Shown: positions 52,472 through 63,937, counted from the first letter of the stretch. The stretch: DNA of 64,000 bases from Branchiibius sp. NY16-3462-2 (GCF_001594145.1 NZ_LVCF01000042.1:124001-188000), one strand, 5' to 3'. The notes: generated by a model from the sequence alone, not told the origin. Translations and numbers: made by a program.

Positions 52472-53322
52472 TCCCCGCAGCGTTCGACTACGTAGCACCA
52501 ACCTCGGTCGAAGATGCCCTGGCGGCGCTGGCCGAGCACGGTGACGACGCCAAGATCATCGCGGGCGGGCAGAGCCTGTTGCCGGTGCTTCGCATGCGGC
52601 TCAACGCACCCGAGATGATCATCGACCTGGGCAAGATCGACTCGCTGCGCGGCGTACGCGAGGACGGCGATGCCATCGTGATCGGCGCGATGACCCCGCA
52701 CTCGGTGGTCGGATCCGATCCGTTGGTGGCGCAGCACGCGGCGTTGATCAGCAAAGCGGTCGAGCACCTTGCGGATGCACAGGTCCGCCACCGCGGGACG
52801 TTCGGCGGCGCACTCGCCCACGCCGATCCCGCCGGTGACCTGGGTGCGCCGGTAATCGCCCTGGGTGGCCAGTTCGTCATCCAGGGGCCAGGCGGCACCC
52901 GCACGGTCGAGGCTGACGACTTCTTCGTCGACCTCTTCGAGACCGCGATCGGTGAGGACGAAATCCTCACGGAGGTAAGGATTCCCAAGCACACCGGGTG
53001 GGGCGCGCACTACGAGAAGTTCGTGCGCGTCGCCCACCAGTGGCCGATCGTGGCCGTGGCTGCTGCGGTCCGCGCGGAGGGCGGCACGGTCGCTGAAGCG
53101 CGCGTCGGGCTCACCAACATGGGGTCCACCCCGATCCGGGCGCGCGGCGTCGAGGAAGCGCTGGTCGGTGCGGAAGCCACTGAGGACGGCGTTCGCGCAG
53201 CGGCCGAGCGGGCCACCGAGGGCACGAACCCGCCGAGTGACCTCAACGGCGACGCGGACTACCGCCGGCACCTGGCCCAGGTGCTCACCCGACGCGCGGT
53301 CCTGGCAGCGGCAGGAGTCTGA
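52468..53322 (+). CDS. coxM: FAD-binding medium subunit (CoxM type)
   Basis: A 284-residue FAD subunit. AGGQSLLPVLRMRLNAP and RGTFGGALAHADPAGDLG are the two FAD-binding motifs of this family (AGGQSL and the TIGG/TFGG loop), and a C-terminal CODH-FAD-like domain ends DADYRRHLAQVLTRRAV. It accepts electrons from the small subunit and passes them on to quinone or an external acceptor. ATGA overlaps both neighbours. Gene order S-L-M is that of form II operons. Confidence 0.93.
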   Translation: MIPAAFDYVAPTSVEDALAALAEHGDDAKIIAGGQSLLPVLRMRLNAPEMIIDLGKIDSLRGVREDGDAIVIGAMTPHSVVGSDPLVAQHAALISKAVEHLADAQVRHRGTFGGALAHADPAGDLGAPVIALGGQFVIQGPGGTRTVEADDFFVDLFETAIGEDEILTEVRIPKHTGWGAHYEKFVRVAHQWPIVAVAAAVRAEGGTVAEARVGLTNMGSTPIRARGVEEALVGAEATEDGVRAAAERATEGTNPPSDLNGDADYRRHLAQVLTRRAVLAAAGV

Positions 53323-54113
53323 TGGATCTCACCCACCGGTTCACGGTCCCGACCGGGATCGACCAGACCTGGGCGCACTTCCAGGACATCGCTTCGGTGG
53401 CCCAGTGCTTCCCCGGCGCCTCCGTGACGTCGGTCGATGGTGACTCCTTCGCCGGTTCGGTCAAGGTCAAACTCGGACCGATTGCGTTGGTGTACAACGG
53501 TTCTGGCACTTTCGTGGAGAAGGACGACACCGCCCACCGGTTCGTCGTCGATGCAAAAGGTAAGGACAAACGCGGCAACGGTACGGCCGGCGCGAAGGTC
53601 ACCTTGACGATGGCCTCCGCCGACGGTGGCGCGACTGACGTGGAAGTGGTCACCGACCTGGCGATCACCGGCAAACCGGCACAGTTCGGCCGCGGTGTCA
53701 TGCAGGACGTCTCCGACAAATTGCTCGGTCAGTTCGTCGCGTGCCTGGAGCAGCGGCTGTCGGCCGAGTCGGCGCAGGAACTGCCGGCGCAGGAGCCGTC
53801 GTCAGTGCCGAAATCCTCCGAGCCGGACGACCAGGAGCAGACACCGGTTCCTGCCGAACCGCCGGTGTCGAGTGCAGCCAATGTGGGTACCGACGAAGCA
53901 GCCCCACCCGCGCCGGCGCCGGATTCGACGACAGCCTCGACTGCGCCGAGAGGAACCACTGAGCCGTTGCGCCCGGTAGAGGCCGACTCCGACGACGCGC
54001 TCGATCTGGGCACCGCCGTGCTGCCGGTTCTGTTGAAGAGTTACTGGAAGCAGCTCGCCGGAGCCGGCGCGGTGCTCGCTGCGGTGGTGTGGTTGACCAG
54101 GCGTCACCGATAG
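53322..54113 (+). CDS. coxG: CoxG-family protein with C-terminal membrane anchor
   Basis: A 263-residue protein. The first 150 residues are an SRPBCC (CoxG) fold: VPTGIDQTWAHFQDIASVAQCFPGASV and AITGKPAQFGRGVMQDVSDKLLGQF. A disordered Pro/Ser/Glu/Thr segment follows (about 150-225), then a hydrophobic helix near 244-259 (GAGAVLAAVVWL) and a basic end RRHR. This suits recruitment of the dehydrogenase to the membrane; quinone binding by the SRPBCC pocket has been proposed for CoxG. It overlaps coxM by one base and closes the operon. Confidence 0.9.
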   Translation: MDLTHRFTVPTGIDQTWAHFQDIASVAQCFPGASVTSVDGDSFAGSVKVKLGPIALVYNGSGTFVEKDDTAHRFVVDAKGKDKRGNGTAGAKVTLTMASADGGATDVEVVTDLAITGKPAQFGRGVMQDVSDKLLGQFVACLEQRLSAESAQELPAQEPSSVPKSSEPDDQEQTPVPAEPPVSSAANVGTDEAAPPAPAPDSTTASTAPRGTTEPLRPVEADSDDALDLGTAVLPVLLKSYWKQLAGAGAVLAAVVWLTRRHR

Positions 54114-54126
54114 AACACGCGGTGGG

Positions 54127-54408
54127 TCATCCGGCCCGCAGTCCGGCCAGGAGCAGCCGGACCATCCGCTCGGCCCGCTCGGACTGCGCGCCCCCGGGGC
54201 CCTGGCACAGGTTGACGACGGCGCTGAGGAATTCGTTGGGGTCGACGGCGGCGATGGGCTCACCTGCGGCCCTGGCCGACGTCAGGAGCTGATCGAGTGT
54301 GGGCACGAGGGTCGTTGAAAACGCCTGTGCCAGCGACTCGTACGCCGTATCGCCCGAATGCAGGGCAGCCGCGAGTCCCTGTTTGGTGGCCACGAACTGG
54401 GTCCACCA
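54127..54408 (-). pseudogene. TetR-family regulator, C-terminal remnant
   Basis: About 94 codons of a TetR-type C-terminal domain: TQFVATKQGLAAALHSGD, then SLAQAFSTTLVPTLDQLLTSA and FLSAVVNLCQG, ending RMVRLLLAGLRAG. The typical family sequence starts about at WTQFVATK. The N-terminal helix-turn-helix is gone. The open frame continues upstream into the aldo/keto reductase remnant in the opposite direction, so there is no start: the gene is broken. Confidence 0.7.
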
Positions 54409-54410
54409 GA

Positions 54411-54752
54411 ACCGGAATGTCGCACTTCCGGGACGAGCGACGCCTCGCCGCTGTGGAGCAGCTCGTCGCGCTGGCCGACGACGTCGGTATCAAGCTCAGC
54501 CACCTCGCGATGGCGTTCGCCATCGCTCATCCCGCCGTTACCTCGGCGATCGCCGGGCCGCGGACCATGGCACAACTCGAGGACACGCTGGCCGGAGCCG
54601 ACGTCGTCCTCACCGACGAGATCATGGACCGCATCGACACGATCGTGCCGCCCGGGGAGAGCATCGGGGCAATGGACATGGTCTACCGGGGGCCCGAAGT
54701 GGCTGACGCGACCATGCGTCGCCGTCCACAAGTCCAGCGGTCGGCTGGGTAA
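54411..54752 (+). pseudogene. Aldo/keto reductase, C-terminal remnant
   Basis: The final ~110 residues of an aldo/keto reductase: LAAVEQLVALADDVGIKLSHLAMAFAIAHPAVTSAIAGPRTMAQLEDTLAG and DRIDTIVPPGESI match the C-terminal cofactor-binding and tail helices. The first ~200 residues, including the catalytic Tyr and Lys, are absent. The open frame begins at the deletion junction with the tetR remnant (about 54409-54420). An ATG at 54417 is in frame but cannot give a functional barrel. Confidence 0.75.
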
Positions 54753-54779
54753 GCGGTGGTCAGGGCCGGGATCGGGCTG

Positions 54780-56399
54780 CTAGCCAGCCGGCGTGGGAGC
54801 GACCATCCGGTCGTCTTCCGCAGCGCGACGTCTGGCCCGCCGGCCGCCCGGCACGCCGGTCGCGGATCGGGTGAACACCGGCCAGAACGTCATGGCGATG
54901 GCGACGAAAATGGGGATATGGCCGGTCAAGTAGCGCGCCCGGCCCTGGAACACCTGCACGAAGAGTCCGATGGCGAGCACGTTCAACAGGAAGAGCAACT
55001 GGTCACTCGTCACCCGGCCGACCAGCCATTGACGAGCCATCAGTAGCAGGAGGAGCCACCACACGGCCTGGGCCAGGGCGATGCGCTGGAACCACAGGGA
55101 CCCTGAGGGGGAGTTCCACGCAGTGACAACGCTGGCACCCGGGCCGGTGACGAGCGGGAGCGCCTTGGAGTCCTGCCCCTCGCCGTACGCGAACAGCATT
55201 CCGTCACCCCAGGTGAAGCTGGCCTTGTCGAACTCGAAGGCGACCATCCCGGAAAGCCCACGCTCTTCGAACCGCTCGGCGATGTAGTTCTTGGAGAACT
55301 CGACTTGTTCGGCGGTTGGTTTGTTGAACGTTTTGGAGTTCACCTCCCGGCTGAAGCCCCCGTAGTGCACGACGCCATCGTCGGTCTCGATGCTCACTCC
55401 GGCCGCGACGTACTGCCATGGGGTGGTCACGATCGCGGGGTTCAGGTTCAGCGACGGGGACAGTCGTGCGGCAACGGACTGGGTCAGCATGGCACCGGCG
55501 CTCGTACCAATGACCAGCATCGCCAGACAGGCCACAACGCGCAGGGGATCACGGCGGCGCACGAGGTAGACCCCGATGAACCAGATCGCGGCCGCGCCGA
55601 CCCCGACGATGGGCGTGGTCTTCAAGTCGTAGCCGAAACCCAGGATGGCGGCGCCGCCGAAGGCCCATCCAGAGGCGGTGGCCCAGTTGGCGGCATCCCG
55701 GGCGCGCAGGAAGAACCACACCGCCCAGATCGGGGTCCATAGTCCGGGGATGTCGGTGTAGGCGATCGCCATGGCGGGGTTGATGCCCACGATGGCGGTC
55801 AGCAGAACCATCGCCGCGACAGCGGCGCCCGCGCCGCGCACCCGGCGCACGACCAGGTAGAGGCCCACCAGGGTTACTGCGAAGGCGACGATGTTGAAAA
55901 GCAGGAACACCCCGCCGAACGACAGGTCGGTGTTACGCGACACTCCCACGGCCAGTCGCGCAAAGCCCAGGTACAGCAGATTGTTGGGGTACCGGGACAT
56001 GTAGTCGTGGTAGTACGTCGTGACCCGGGGGCTGTCCTGCGCGATCAACTCGATCAGCTTGGAGTCCCAGGTCGTGAAGTAATAGGTGGTGTGGCCGACG
56101 ACCGCGGCCACCAGGCAGCAGAGCACTCCGACCGGGAGGGCCAACCGGTCCCAGCGCGCCCGCCGTACGCGCCACATCCGGTCTTGAACCACCGGCAGAT
56201 GGGCGGCCGCGACCATGCCAAGCAGCACGACGAGTACGCCGAGTGCCCAGCCCCGGGAGTAGTCGAAGGTCGCGAAGCGCGGGTTGATGATCGTGACGAA
56301 CACCAACCCGAGCATCCCCAGGCCGCACAGGCGCATGAAGACGGTCGCGGCGACGCGGGTCGGGGCGACCGAGTGTTGGGGCACAGCCACGTGGGCCAT
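54780..56399 (-). CDS. Polytopic membrane protein, glycosyltransferase-like (GT-C-type)
   Basis: A 539-residue membrane protein with about ten to twelve helices. The luminal loop DSPRVTTYYHDYMSRYPNNLLYLGFARL has the RYPNN motif seen in PMT-like GT-C transferases, in which an acidic residue in the first loop binds a polyprenyl-linked sugar. A long extracytoplasmic loop lies at about 330-430. C-terminal RRARRRAAEDDR faces the cytoplasm. Donor and acceptor cannot be stated. Second gene in orientation with the ABC exporter upstream. Confidence 0.6.
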   Translation of the reverse strand: MAHVAVPQHSVAPTRVAATVFMRLCGLGMLGLVFVTIINPRFATFDYSRGWALGVLVVLLGMVAAAHLPVVQDRMWRVRRARWDRLALPVGVLCCLVAAVVGHTTYYFTTWDSKLIELIAQDSPRVTTYYHDYMSRYPNNLLYLGFARLAVGVSRNTDLSFGGVFLLFNIVAFAVTLVGLYLVVRRVRGAGAAVAAMVLLTAIVGINPAMAIAYTDIPGLWTPIWAVWFFLRARDAANWATASGWAFGGAAILGFGYDLKTTPIVGVGAAAIWFIGVYLVRRRDPLRVVACLAMLVIGTSAGAMLTQSVAARLSPSLNLNPAIVTTPWQYVAAGVSIETDDGVVHYGGFSREVNSKTFNKPTAEQVEFSKNYIAERFEERGLSGMVAFEFDKASFTWGDGMLFAYGEGQDSKALPLVTGPGASVVTAWNSPSGSLWFQRIALAQAVWWLLLLLMARQWLVGRVTSDQLLFLLNVLAIGLFVQVFQGRARYLTGHIPIFVAIAMTFWPVFTRSATGVPGGRRARRRAAEDDRMVAPTPAG

Positions 56400-56460
56400 T
56401 GTGGGGCACTGCGCTCAGATTTGTGGGGATGCGGGCCTTGGCGTTCGGGCGGGGTGCGGA

Positions 56461-58035
56461 TCAGGAGGGGATATCCCGACGGTCGAATGCTGCGACAGCA
56501 ACTGCCGCGAGGACGGCCGCCAGCAGGGTCATCACGACCAGCGGGGTCCAGGTGATCGGGACCTGAGGCACCTTCGGGGTGTGGGTGAAGGGCGACAGAT
56601 CCAGCGCCCAGCCGGGCAGACCGAAGGCCACCCCGAGTTCGCCGACCAGGAACGCGAGCGCCGCGACTACCCAGCCGGCGGCGGTCCACGCCGGACGAAC
56701 GCCCAACAACAGCAGAGCGATCGAGAAGATCAGCCAGGCTGCCGGTGCCTGGACCAGCATGGCCCGCAGGACGTCGGAGGCGGTCAGATGGGTCCGACCC
56801 AACCACGCCACGCCCACCGCAGCGATCAGCAGGAGCACGACAGTGCCGATCAGTCCGATCGCGATGACCGTCAGCATCCAGGTCCGGCGGGCGCGACCGG
56901 TCGACAGGGCCAGTTCCAACTGTCCCCGCGTCTCCCAGCGCCGCAGGTCGGCCACCAGGGACACCAGCCAGAAGGCGATCGCGGCGCTGAAGAAGGCCGC
57001 CATCGCGGCTAGGAACGCCCCCGTCAGGGCGCCCGGGCCACCGAGTCTGCGCAGATACTCCTGGAACTGCGGCGGCATCCCGGAGGTGTCGGCCACCGAG
57101 GAGACCAGCGAGCCCACGATCAGAGCGAAGACCAGGATGCCGATCGACCAGCCGGTGAAGGTGCGCCACTGTGCCTGCCACAGGACGGCGGGTACCGATC
57201 GCAAGCCGTGGGAGGAGGCGGGTCCGGGCCGTGGCGCGATGACCCCGCTGCCCAGATCGCGGCGCTCGCGCAGAATGACCGCCAGCACCACGGATGCCAC
57301 GCCCGCCACCACACACCACAGCAGACCCCACCAGGAGGGATCGCCATACGGGTCCATGGTCTGCACCCAGCCGATCGGGTTGGTCCAACGCAACCACGAG
57401 ACCGAGTCGTTGGTGTCCGCGGCGCCGCGCAGCAGGTAGCCGCCGAGCACGAGCGCTGAGGTGATCGAGGAGACCTGTCGTGCGGTCGTGGCCACCTGGG
57501 CCACCAGCAACGTGACGCCGGCGACGGCCACTCCGACACCGACGTACTGCGCCATCTGCACCAGCACCTGATGCCCGGTCGCGCCGTAGCCCAGGAAGGG
57601 CAGCGCGGTCACCAGGGCGGTCAGCACGGTCAACGCGGCGGCGACCGCGATGGCGGCAACCAGGGGCGACAGCCGCCCGACGGCCGCCGAACCGGCCAGT
57701 TCCAGCTGGCCCGATTCCTCCTCGCGCCGGGTGTGCCGGTTGACCGTGAAGGCGATGAGGACGCCGAAGGCCGTCAGCATGAAGAGCCCGATGCGCCACG
57801 ACGTGGTACTGGCAACTGTCTCAATGTGATCCAGCGGTCCGAGCATCAGCTTGAGCGCCGGGTTGCCGGCCAACGACTGTTGCATGTCGCGCCGGTCGGC
57901 GACGGTGCCGGCCAGGTCGGAGAGTTGTTTCAACGTGGCGAGGTAGGTCAGCGCGAAGACGACGACCGAGATCGGCAACCAGCGGATCTCCTGGTGGAAG
58001 GCGAGGCGGGTCAACCGCCGGGAGTTCTCGATCAC
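56461..58035 (-). CDS. Drug-type ABC exporter permease (TnrB3-like)
   Basis: A 524-residue permease with about 12 helices in two halves, similar in length and layout to the actinobacterial polyketide-antibiotic exporter permeases (tetronasin type, Rv1217c-like). Conserved block: VNRHTRREEESGQLELAGSAAVGR, and its later counterpart RWETRGQLELALSTGRARRTW (an internal repeat of two homologous halves). GTG start overlaps the stop of the ATPase (GTGA). Substrate unknown. Confidence 0.83.
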   Translation of the reverse strand: MIENSRRLTRLAFHQEIRWLPISVVVFALTYLATLKQLSDLAGTVADRRDMQQSLAGNPALKLMLGPLDHIETVASTTSWRIGLFMLTAFGVLIAFTVNRHTRREEESGQLELAGSAAVGRLSPLVAAIAVAAALTVLTALVTALPFLGYGATGHQVLVQMAQYVGVGVAVAGVTLLVAQVATTARQVSSITSALVLGGYLLRGAADTNDSVSWLRWTNPIGWVQTMDPYGDPSWWGLLWCVVAGVASVVLAVILRERRDLGSGVIAPRPGPASSHGLRSVPAVLWQAQWRTFTGWSIGILVFALIVGSLVSSVADTSGMPPQFQEYLRRLGGPGALTGAFLAAMAAFFSAAIAFWLVSLVADLRRWETRGQLELALSTGRARRTWMLTVIAIGLIGTVVLLLIAAVGVAWLGRTHLTASDVLRAMLVQAPAAWLIFSIALLLLGVRPAWTAAGWVVAALAFLVGELGVAFGLPGWALDLSPFTHTPKVPQVPITWTPLVVMTLLAAVLAAVAVAAFDRRDIPS

Positions 58036-58934
58036 GGCTCGTGCTGGTCGTACTGGCTCAGGAAGAGTTGCTCCAACGTCGGGGGTTCGACGACCAGCTG
58101 CCGGGCGCCGTACTGCGCCAGCACCGCCACGGCCGCCGTCGCCGTCGCATCGTCCACGGTGAAGTGCACCTTGGTGTCATCGACGCTCAGGTCCGAGACG
58201 CCGTCCACTGCCGATAACCCCTCACGTACGCCGATCGCGTCCTTCACGACCGCCGAGACTCCCGAGCGGGTCACGTGCCGCAACTGCGACAAGGCTCCGG
58301 TCAGGACCGTCTTGCCGCGACGGATGATCGTGACGTCGTCGCACAGGTCCTGCACCTGGCCGAGGATGTGGCTGGACAACAACACGGTGGTCCCACGCTC
58401 GCGGGCGGCCCGGATCTGCTCCTGGAAGCGGGCCTCCATCAACGGATCGAGGCCGGAGGTGGGTTCGTCCAGGATCAGCAGTTCCACATCGGCAGCCAGG
58501 GCTGCGACCAGCGCGACCTTCTGCCGGTTGCCCTTGGAGTAGGTGCCGGACCGTTTGGTGGGGTCGAGTTCGAAGACCTCCAGCAGTTCGTCGCGGCGGG
58601 TCGCTCCACGGACATCGCGCAGCCCCAGGAGCAGGTCGATGCATTGGCCACCGGTGAGGTGGTTCCAGAGCGTCACGTCACCGGGCACATAGGCCAGGCG
58701 TCGGTGCAGAGCCACCGCATCGGCGTACGGGTCAGCGCCGAAGAGCCGGGCGGTGCCGCCGTCGCGCCGGTAGAGACCGAGCAGTATCCGGATCGTGGTC
58801 GACTTGCCCGCGCCGTTCGGTCCGAGGAAGCCGGCGATCGTGCCCGCCGGAACGCTCAGGTCGAGCCCGTCGAGAGCCGCGAACGAACCGAAGTGTTTGG
58901 TGAGTCCGGAGATCTCGATCACGGGATCGGCCAT
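58032..58934 (-). CDS. Drug-type ABC exporter ATP-binding protein
   Basis: A 300-residue ATPase of the DrrA/TnrB2 kind. Walker A GPNGAGKST, a signature of the unusual form YSKGNRQK (in place of LSGGQ), Walker B LLILDEPTSGLDP and H-loop SSHIL. The C-terminal 80 residues hold a regulatory domain. ATG 58934 is the likely start; 58964 would add ten residues. Together with the permease it forms a two-component exporter. Confidence 0.88.
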   Translation of the reverse strand: MADPVIEISGLTKHFGSFAALDGLDLSVPAGTIAGFLGPNGAGKSTTIRILLGLYRRDGGTARLFGADPYADAVALHRRLAYVPGDVTLWNHLTGGQCIDLLLGLRDVRGATRRDELLEVFELDPTKRSGTYSKGNRQKVALVAALAADVELLILDEPTSGLDPLMEARFQEQIRAARERGTTVLLSSHILGQVQDLCDDVTIIRRGKTVLTGALSQLRHVTRSGVSAVVKDAIGVREGLSAVDGVSDLSVDDTKVHFTVDDATATAAVAVLAQYGARQLVVEPPTLEQLFLSQYDQHEP

Positions 58935-59089
58935 GCGTCCATCCAACACCCCGCCGACCCCCATGGAACCTCCATGTGGTGGCTATCGAGTTCCTGTGGG
59001 ACCCCCCGGTTCGCTGGCATGGGCCGCGGTCAGGTGGGTGGATGGAGGTAGGCGCCAGTCCAGGCGCTGATCACACAGTGAGGTGTTTC

Positions 59090-59389
59090 ATGACCGATCA
59101 GACGACGAGTGACGAGCAGACCGGCGACGCCGCCGAGCAGCCGCAGGGCGAGGGTGTCCCGCAGCGTCCCGAGGGCTTCCCGCCCGGACCGCCCCCCGGT
59201 GGTTTCGGCGAGCACGGCCCGGGTCACGGCCACGGCCACGGTCCGGGTCACGGCGGACCGCCGCCCGGCTGGGAGGACCAACGGGACGAGCAGCCGGGTG
59301 CCGGTGAAGCCGCCGATGATGCAGCGGCCGGTGCTCAAGCGGGCCTCGATGCCGCGACCGGTGCGCAGGAGGAGGGCACGCTCACCTGA
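59090..59389 (+). CDS. Low-complexity His/Gly/Pro-rich protein
   Basis: A 99-residue hydrophilic protein with no recognised domain: acidic N-terminus (TTSDEQTGDAAEQ), Pro/Gly stretch, a HisGly-rich repeat (GHGHGHGPGHGG), then PPPGWEDQRDEQPGAGEAADDAAAGAQAG. It is presumably disordered; the His repeat may bind divalent metals. AGTGAGGTG stands before the ATG. It may be a genuine gene judging by codon bias, but no family is known to me. Confidence 0.45.
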   Translation: MTDQTTSDEQTGDAAEQPQGEGVPQRPEGFPPGPPPGGFGEHGPGHGHGHGPGHGGPPPGWEDQRDEQPGAGEAADDAAAGAQAGLDAATGAQEEGTLT

Positions 59390-59407
59390 GCGGCCGCTAA
59401 CTGCGAC

Positions 59408-59468
59408 CGGGTTCGGTCACGGATTGTCGGTTGAAACGCGGCAGATCGGCCATCCGTGACCGAACCCG
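59408..59468. repeat. Large intergenic palindrome, family C
   Basis: CGGGTTCGGTCACGGAT (59408-59424) and ATCCGTGACCGAACCCG (59452-59468) are perfect 17-bp inverted arms around a 27-nt loop, between the low-complexity gene and purA. Sequence is unlike the other palindromes in the window. Confidence 0.75.
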
Positions 59469-59515
59469 ACGCCAGCCAGGCAAGCGATTCCGGGCCGGGC
59501 CGCCGCGACCGATAA

Positions 59516-62577
<3,062 letters not shown>

Positions 62578-62693
62578 GTCCACCGAAATTGTCCACGGGC
62601 ACCTGCTTGACGAGATACCGATCGGTAGGCCACAGTGTGACGTGCGCAACACCTACGGGTCCGTAAGTTGAGAAACTTTCTGTTCCGTAACCG

Positions 62694-62722
62694 TTGGTAG
62701 AAGCCCGCAAGGCGGCTAAGGT
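62694..62722 (+). promoter_or_regulatory. Sigma-70-like promoter of the secreted-protein gene
   Basis: TTGGTA (62694-62699), 17-bp spacer, TAAGGT (62717-62722), about 30 bases before the start. Confidence 0.4.
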
Positions 62723-62752
62723 GTAACGCAGTTCACATACCCGGAAGCCTGG

Positions 62753-63469
62753 ATGGAGATAACCCACACCATGACCACCACGATTTCCCGCCGCACGCTG
62801 GCAAAGGGCGCCGCTTGGTCGGTGCCGGTTGTTGCCGTCGCCGCTGCCGCCCCCACCGCATCCGCCAGCCCGGCCGACTGCATCAGTTCCGGCACGCTGT
62901 CCAACTCCACGTCCGGCGTCCCGGCCACGCCCAACTACGCCTGCGTGCAGACCGACGAGGCTGGTAACCCGACGGGCACGGGGCTGGGCAACTGGCGCGT
63001 CCAGATCATCGTCGCCACCTGCACCGCGGTGCACGCCGGGTCGACGTTGAAGACCCCTCCGCAGATCACCGCCAACGTGATCACCTCCACGACGGCCGGA
63101 AACGTGTTGCGCGGCTTCGGCGCCGAGACGGTCACCGGTGGTACCTCAGCAGCGGGGTACACCGCGACGGGCCAGGTCTTGAACTCCGGTGCCACCCGCA
63201 CCGGCAACCTGAACATCGGCACTTTCCCGGTGCCCGCCTCCGGTGGTATCACCACGACCGCAACTGGCACGGGCTCCCTGGAGACCTCGACGACCGCGGG
63301 CACCATCAACATCGCCGCCGGCGACTTCACCGTGGTCCTGAACTGGACCGGTTCGGACCCGGACACCGGCGCCCCGAACAAGGGCACCAACTACATCAAG
63401 TGCACCACCGGTACGTCGACGGCCCCGGCGACCTCGGTCCCGCTGACCCCGGCGATCACGGTTCAGTGA
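62753..63469 (+). CDS. Tat-type secreted protein of unknown function
   Basis: A 238-residue exported protein. The signal is SRRTLAKGAAWSVPVVAVAAAAPTASAS, containing the twin-Arg and a moderately hydrophobic core, cleaved after the ASAS region. The mature part is Thr/Ser/Gly-rich with many short beta-prone strands and four Cys (in ADCIS, YACVQ, VATC and YIKC), suggesting two disulfides. No catalytic motif is visible. ATG 62753 or 62771 may start it; the second is closer to the usual signal length. A perfect 30-bp palindrome follows the stop. Confidence 0.7.
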   Translation: MEITHTMTTTISRRTLAKGAAWSVPVVAVAAAAPTASASPADCISSGTLSNSTSGVPATPNYACVQTDEAGNPTGTGLGNWRVQIIVATCTAVHAGSTLKTPPQITANVITSTTAGNVLRGFGAETVTGGTSAAGYTATGQVLNSGATRTGNLNIGTFPVPASGGITTTATGTGSLETSTTAGTINIAAGDFTVVLNWTGSDPDTGAPNKGTNYIKCTTGTSTAPATSVPLTPAITVQ

Positions 63470-63492
63470 TCTTCGCCTAGACGCACTACGAA

Positions 63493-63522
63493 GGAGCCCC
63501 GCGGCGTACGCCGCGGGGCTCC
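63493..63522 (+). terminator. Perfect 30-bp palindrome after the secreted-protein gene
   Basis: GGAGCCCCGCGGCGT and its exact reverse complement ACGCCGCGGGGCTCC are contiguous (63493-63522); a strong GC-rich hairpin 24 bases after the stop, without a T tract. Confidence 0.6.
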
Positions 63523-63553
63523 GTCATGTCGTCCTGCGTACGCCACGCCTCCC

Positions 63554-63616
63554 CAGCTTTGGAACGCGATTCACCCTGTCAGCGCGATTTCGGGTGAATC
63601 GCGTTCCAAAAGTCTG
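63554..63616. repeat. Large intergenic palindrome, family A (copy 2)
   Basis: TTTGGAACGCGATTCACCC (63558-63576) and its exact reverse complement (63592-63610) are 19-bp arms around a 15-nt loop; outer bases extend with gaps. The core is the same as in the copy at 7851-7916 (TTTGGAACGSGATYCACC). It lies between the convergent secreted-protein and chorismate mutase genes. Confidence 0.8.
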
Positions 63617-63622
63617 TGGAGG

Positions 63623-63937
63623 TCAGGCTTCGTCAGACAGCACTCTGATCCGCTCGTGGTGGTGGATCACCTCGTCGATCACGAACCGCAGGAACTTCTC
63701 GCTGAATTCCGGGTCCAGACCCGCGTCCTGCGCCAACCCCCGCAGCCGCGCGATCTGCTGCTCCTCACGAGCGGGATCGGCGGGTGGCAGCTTCTGCTCG
63801 GCCTTGTAGGCACCGACGGCCTGGGTGATCCGGAACCGCTCGGCCAGCATATGGATCAGCGCCGCGTCGATGTTGTCGATCGAACGTCGGTAGCCGGCCA
63901 GCACCGCGTCAGGCGCGCTGTTTTGCGAACTCATCAC
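63623..63937 (-). CDS. Chorismate mutase (AroQ type)
   Basis: A 104-residue all-helical enzyme converting chorismate to prephenate in Phe/Tyr biosynthesis. RSIDNIDAALIHMLAERFRITQAVGAYKAEQKLPPADPAREEQQIARLRGLA carries the conserved Arg and Lys that bind chorismate, with DEVIHHHERIR as the last helix. It is a short standalone type common in Actinomycetota. GTG 63937 overlaps the stop of the helicase gene (GTGA); ATG 63934 is next. Confidence 0.85.
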   Translation of the reverse strand: MMSSQNSAPDAVLAGYRRSIDNIDAALIHMLAERFRITQAVGAYKAEQKLPPADPAREEQQIARLRGLAQDAGLDPEFSEKFLRFVIDEVIHHHERIRVLSDEA

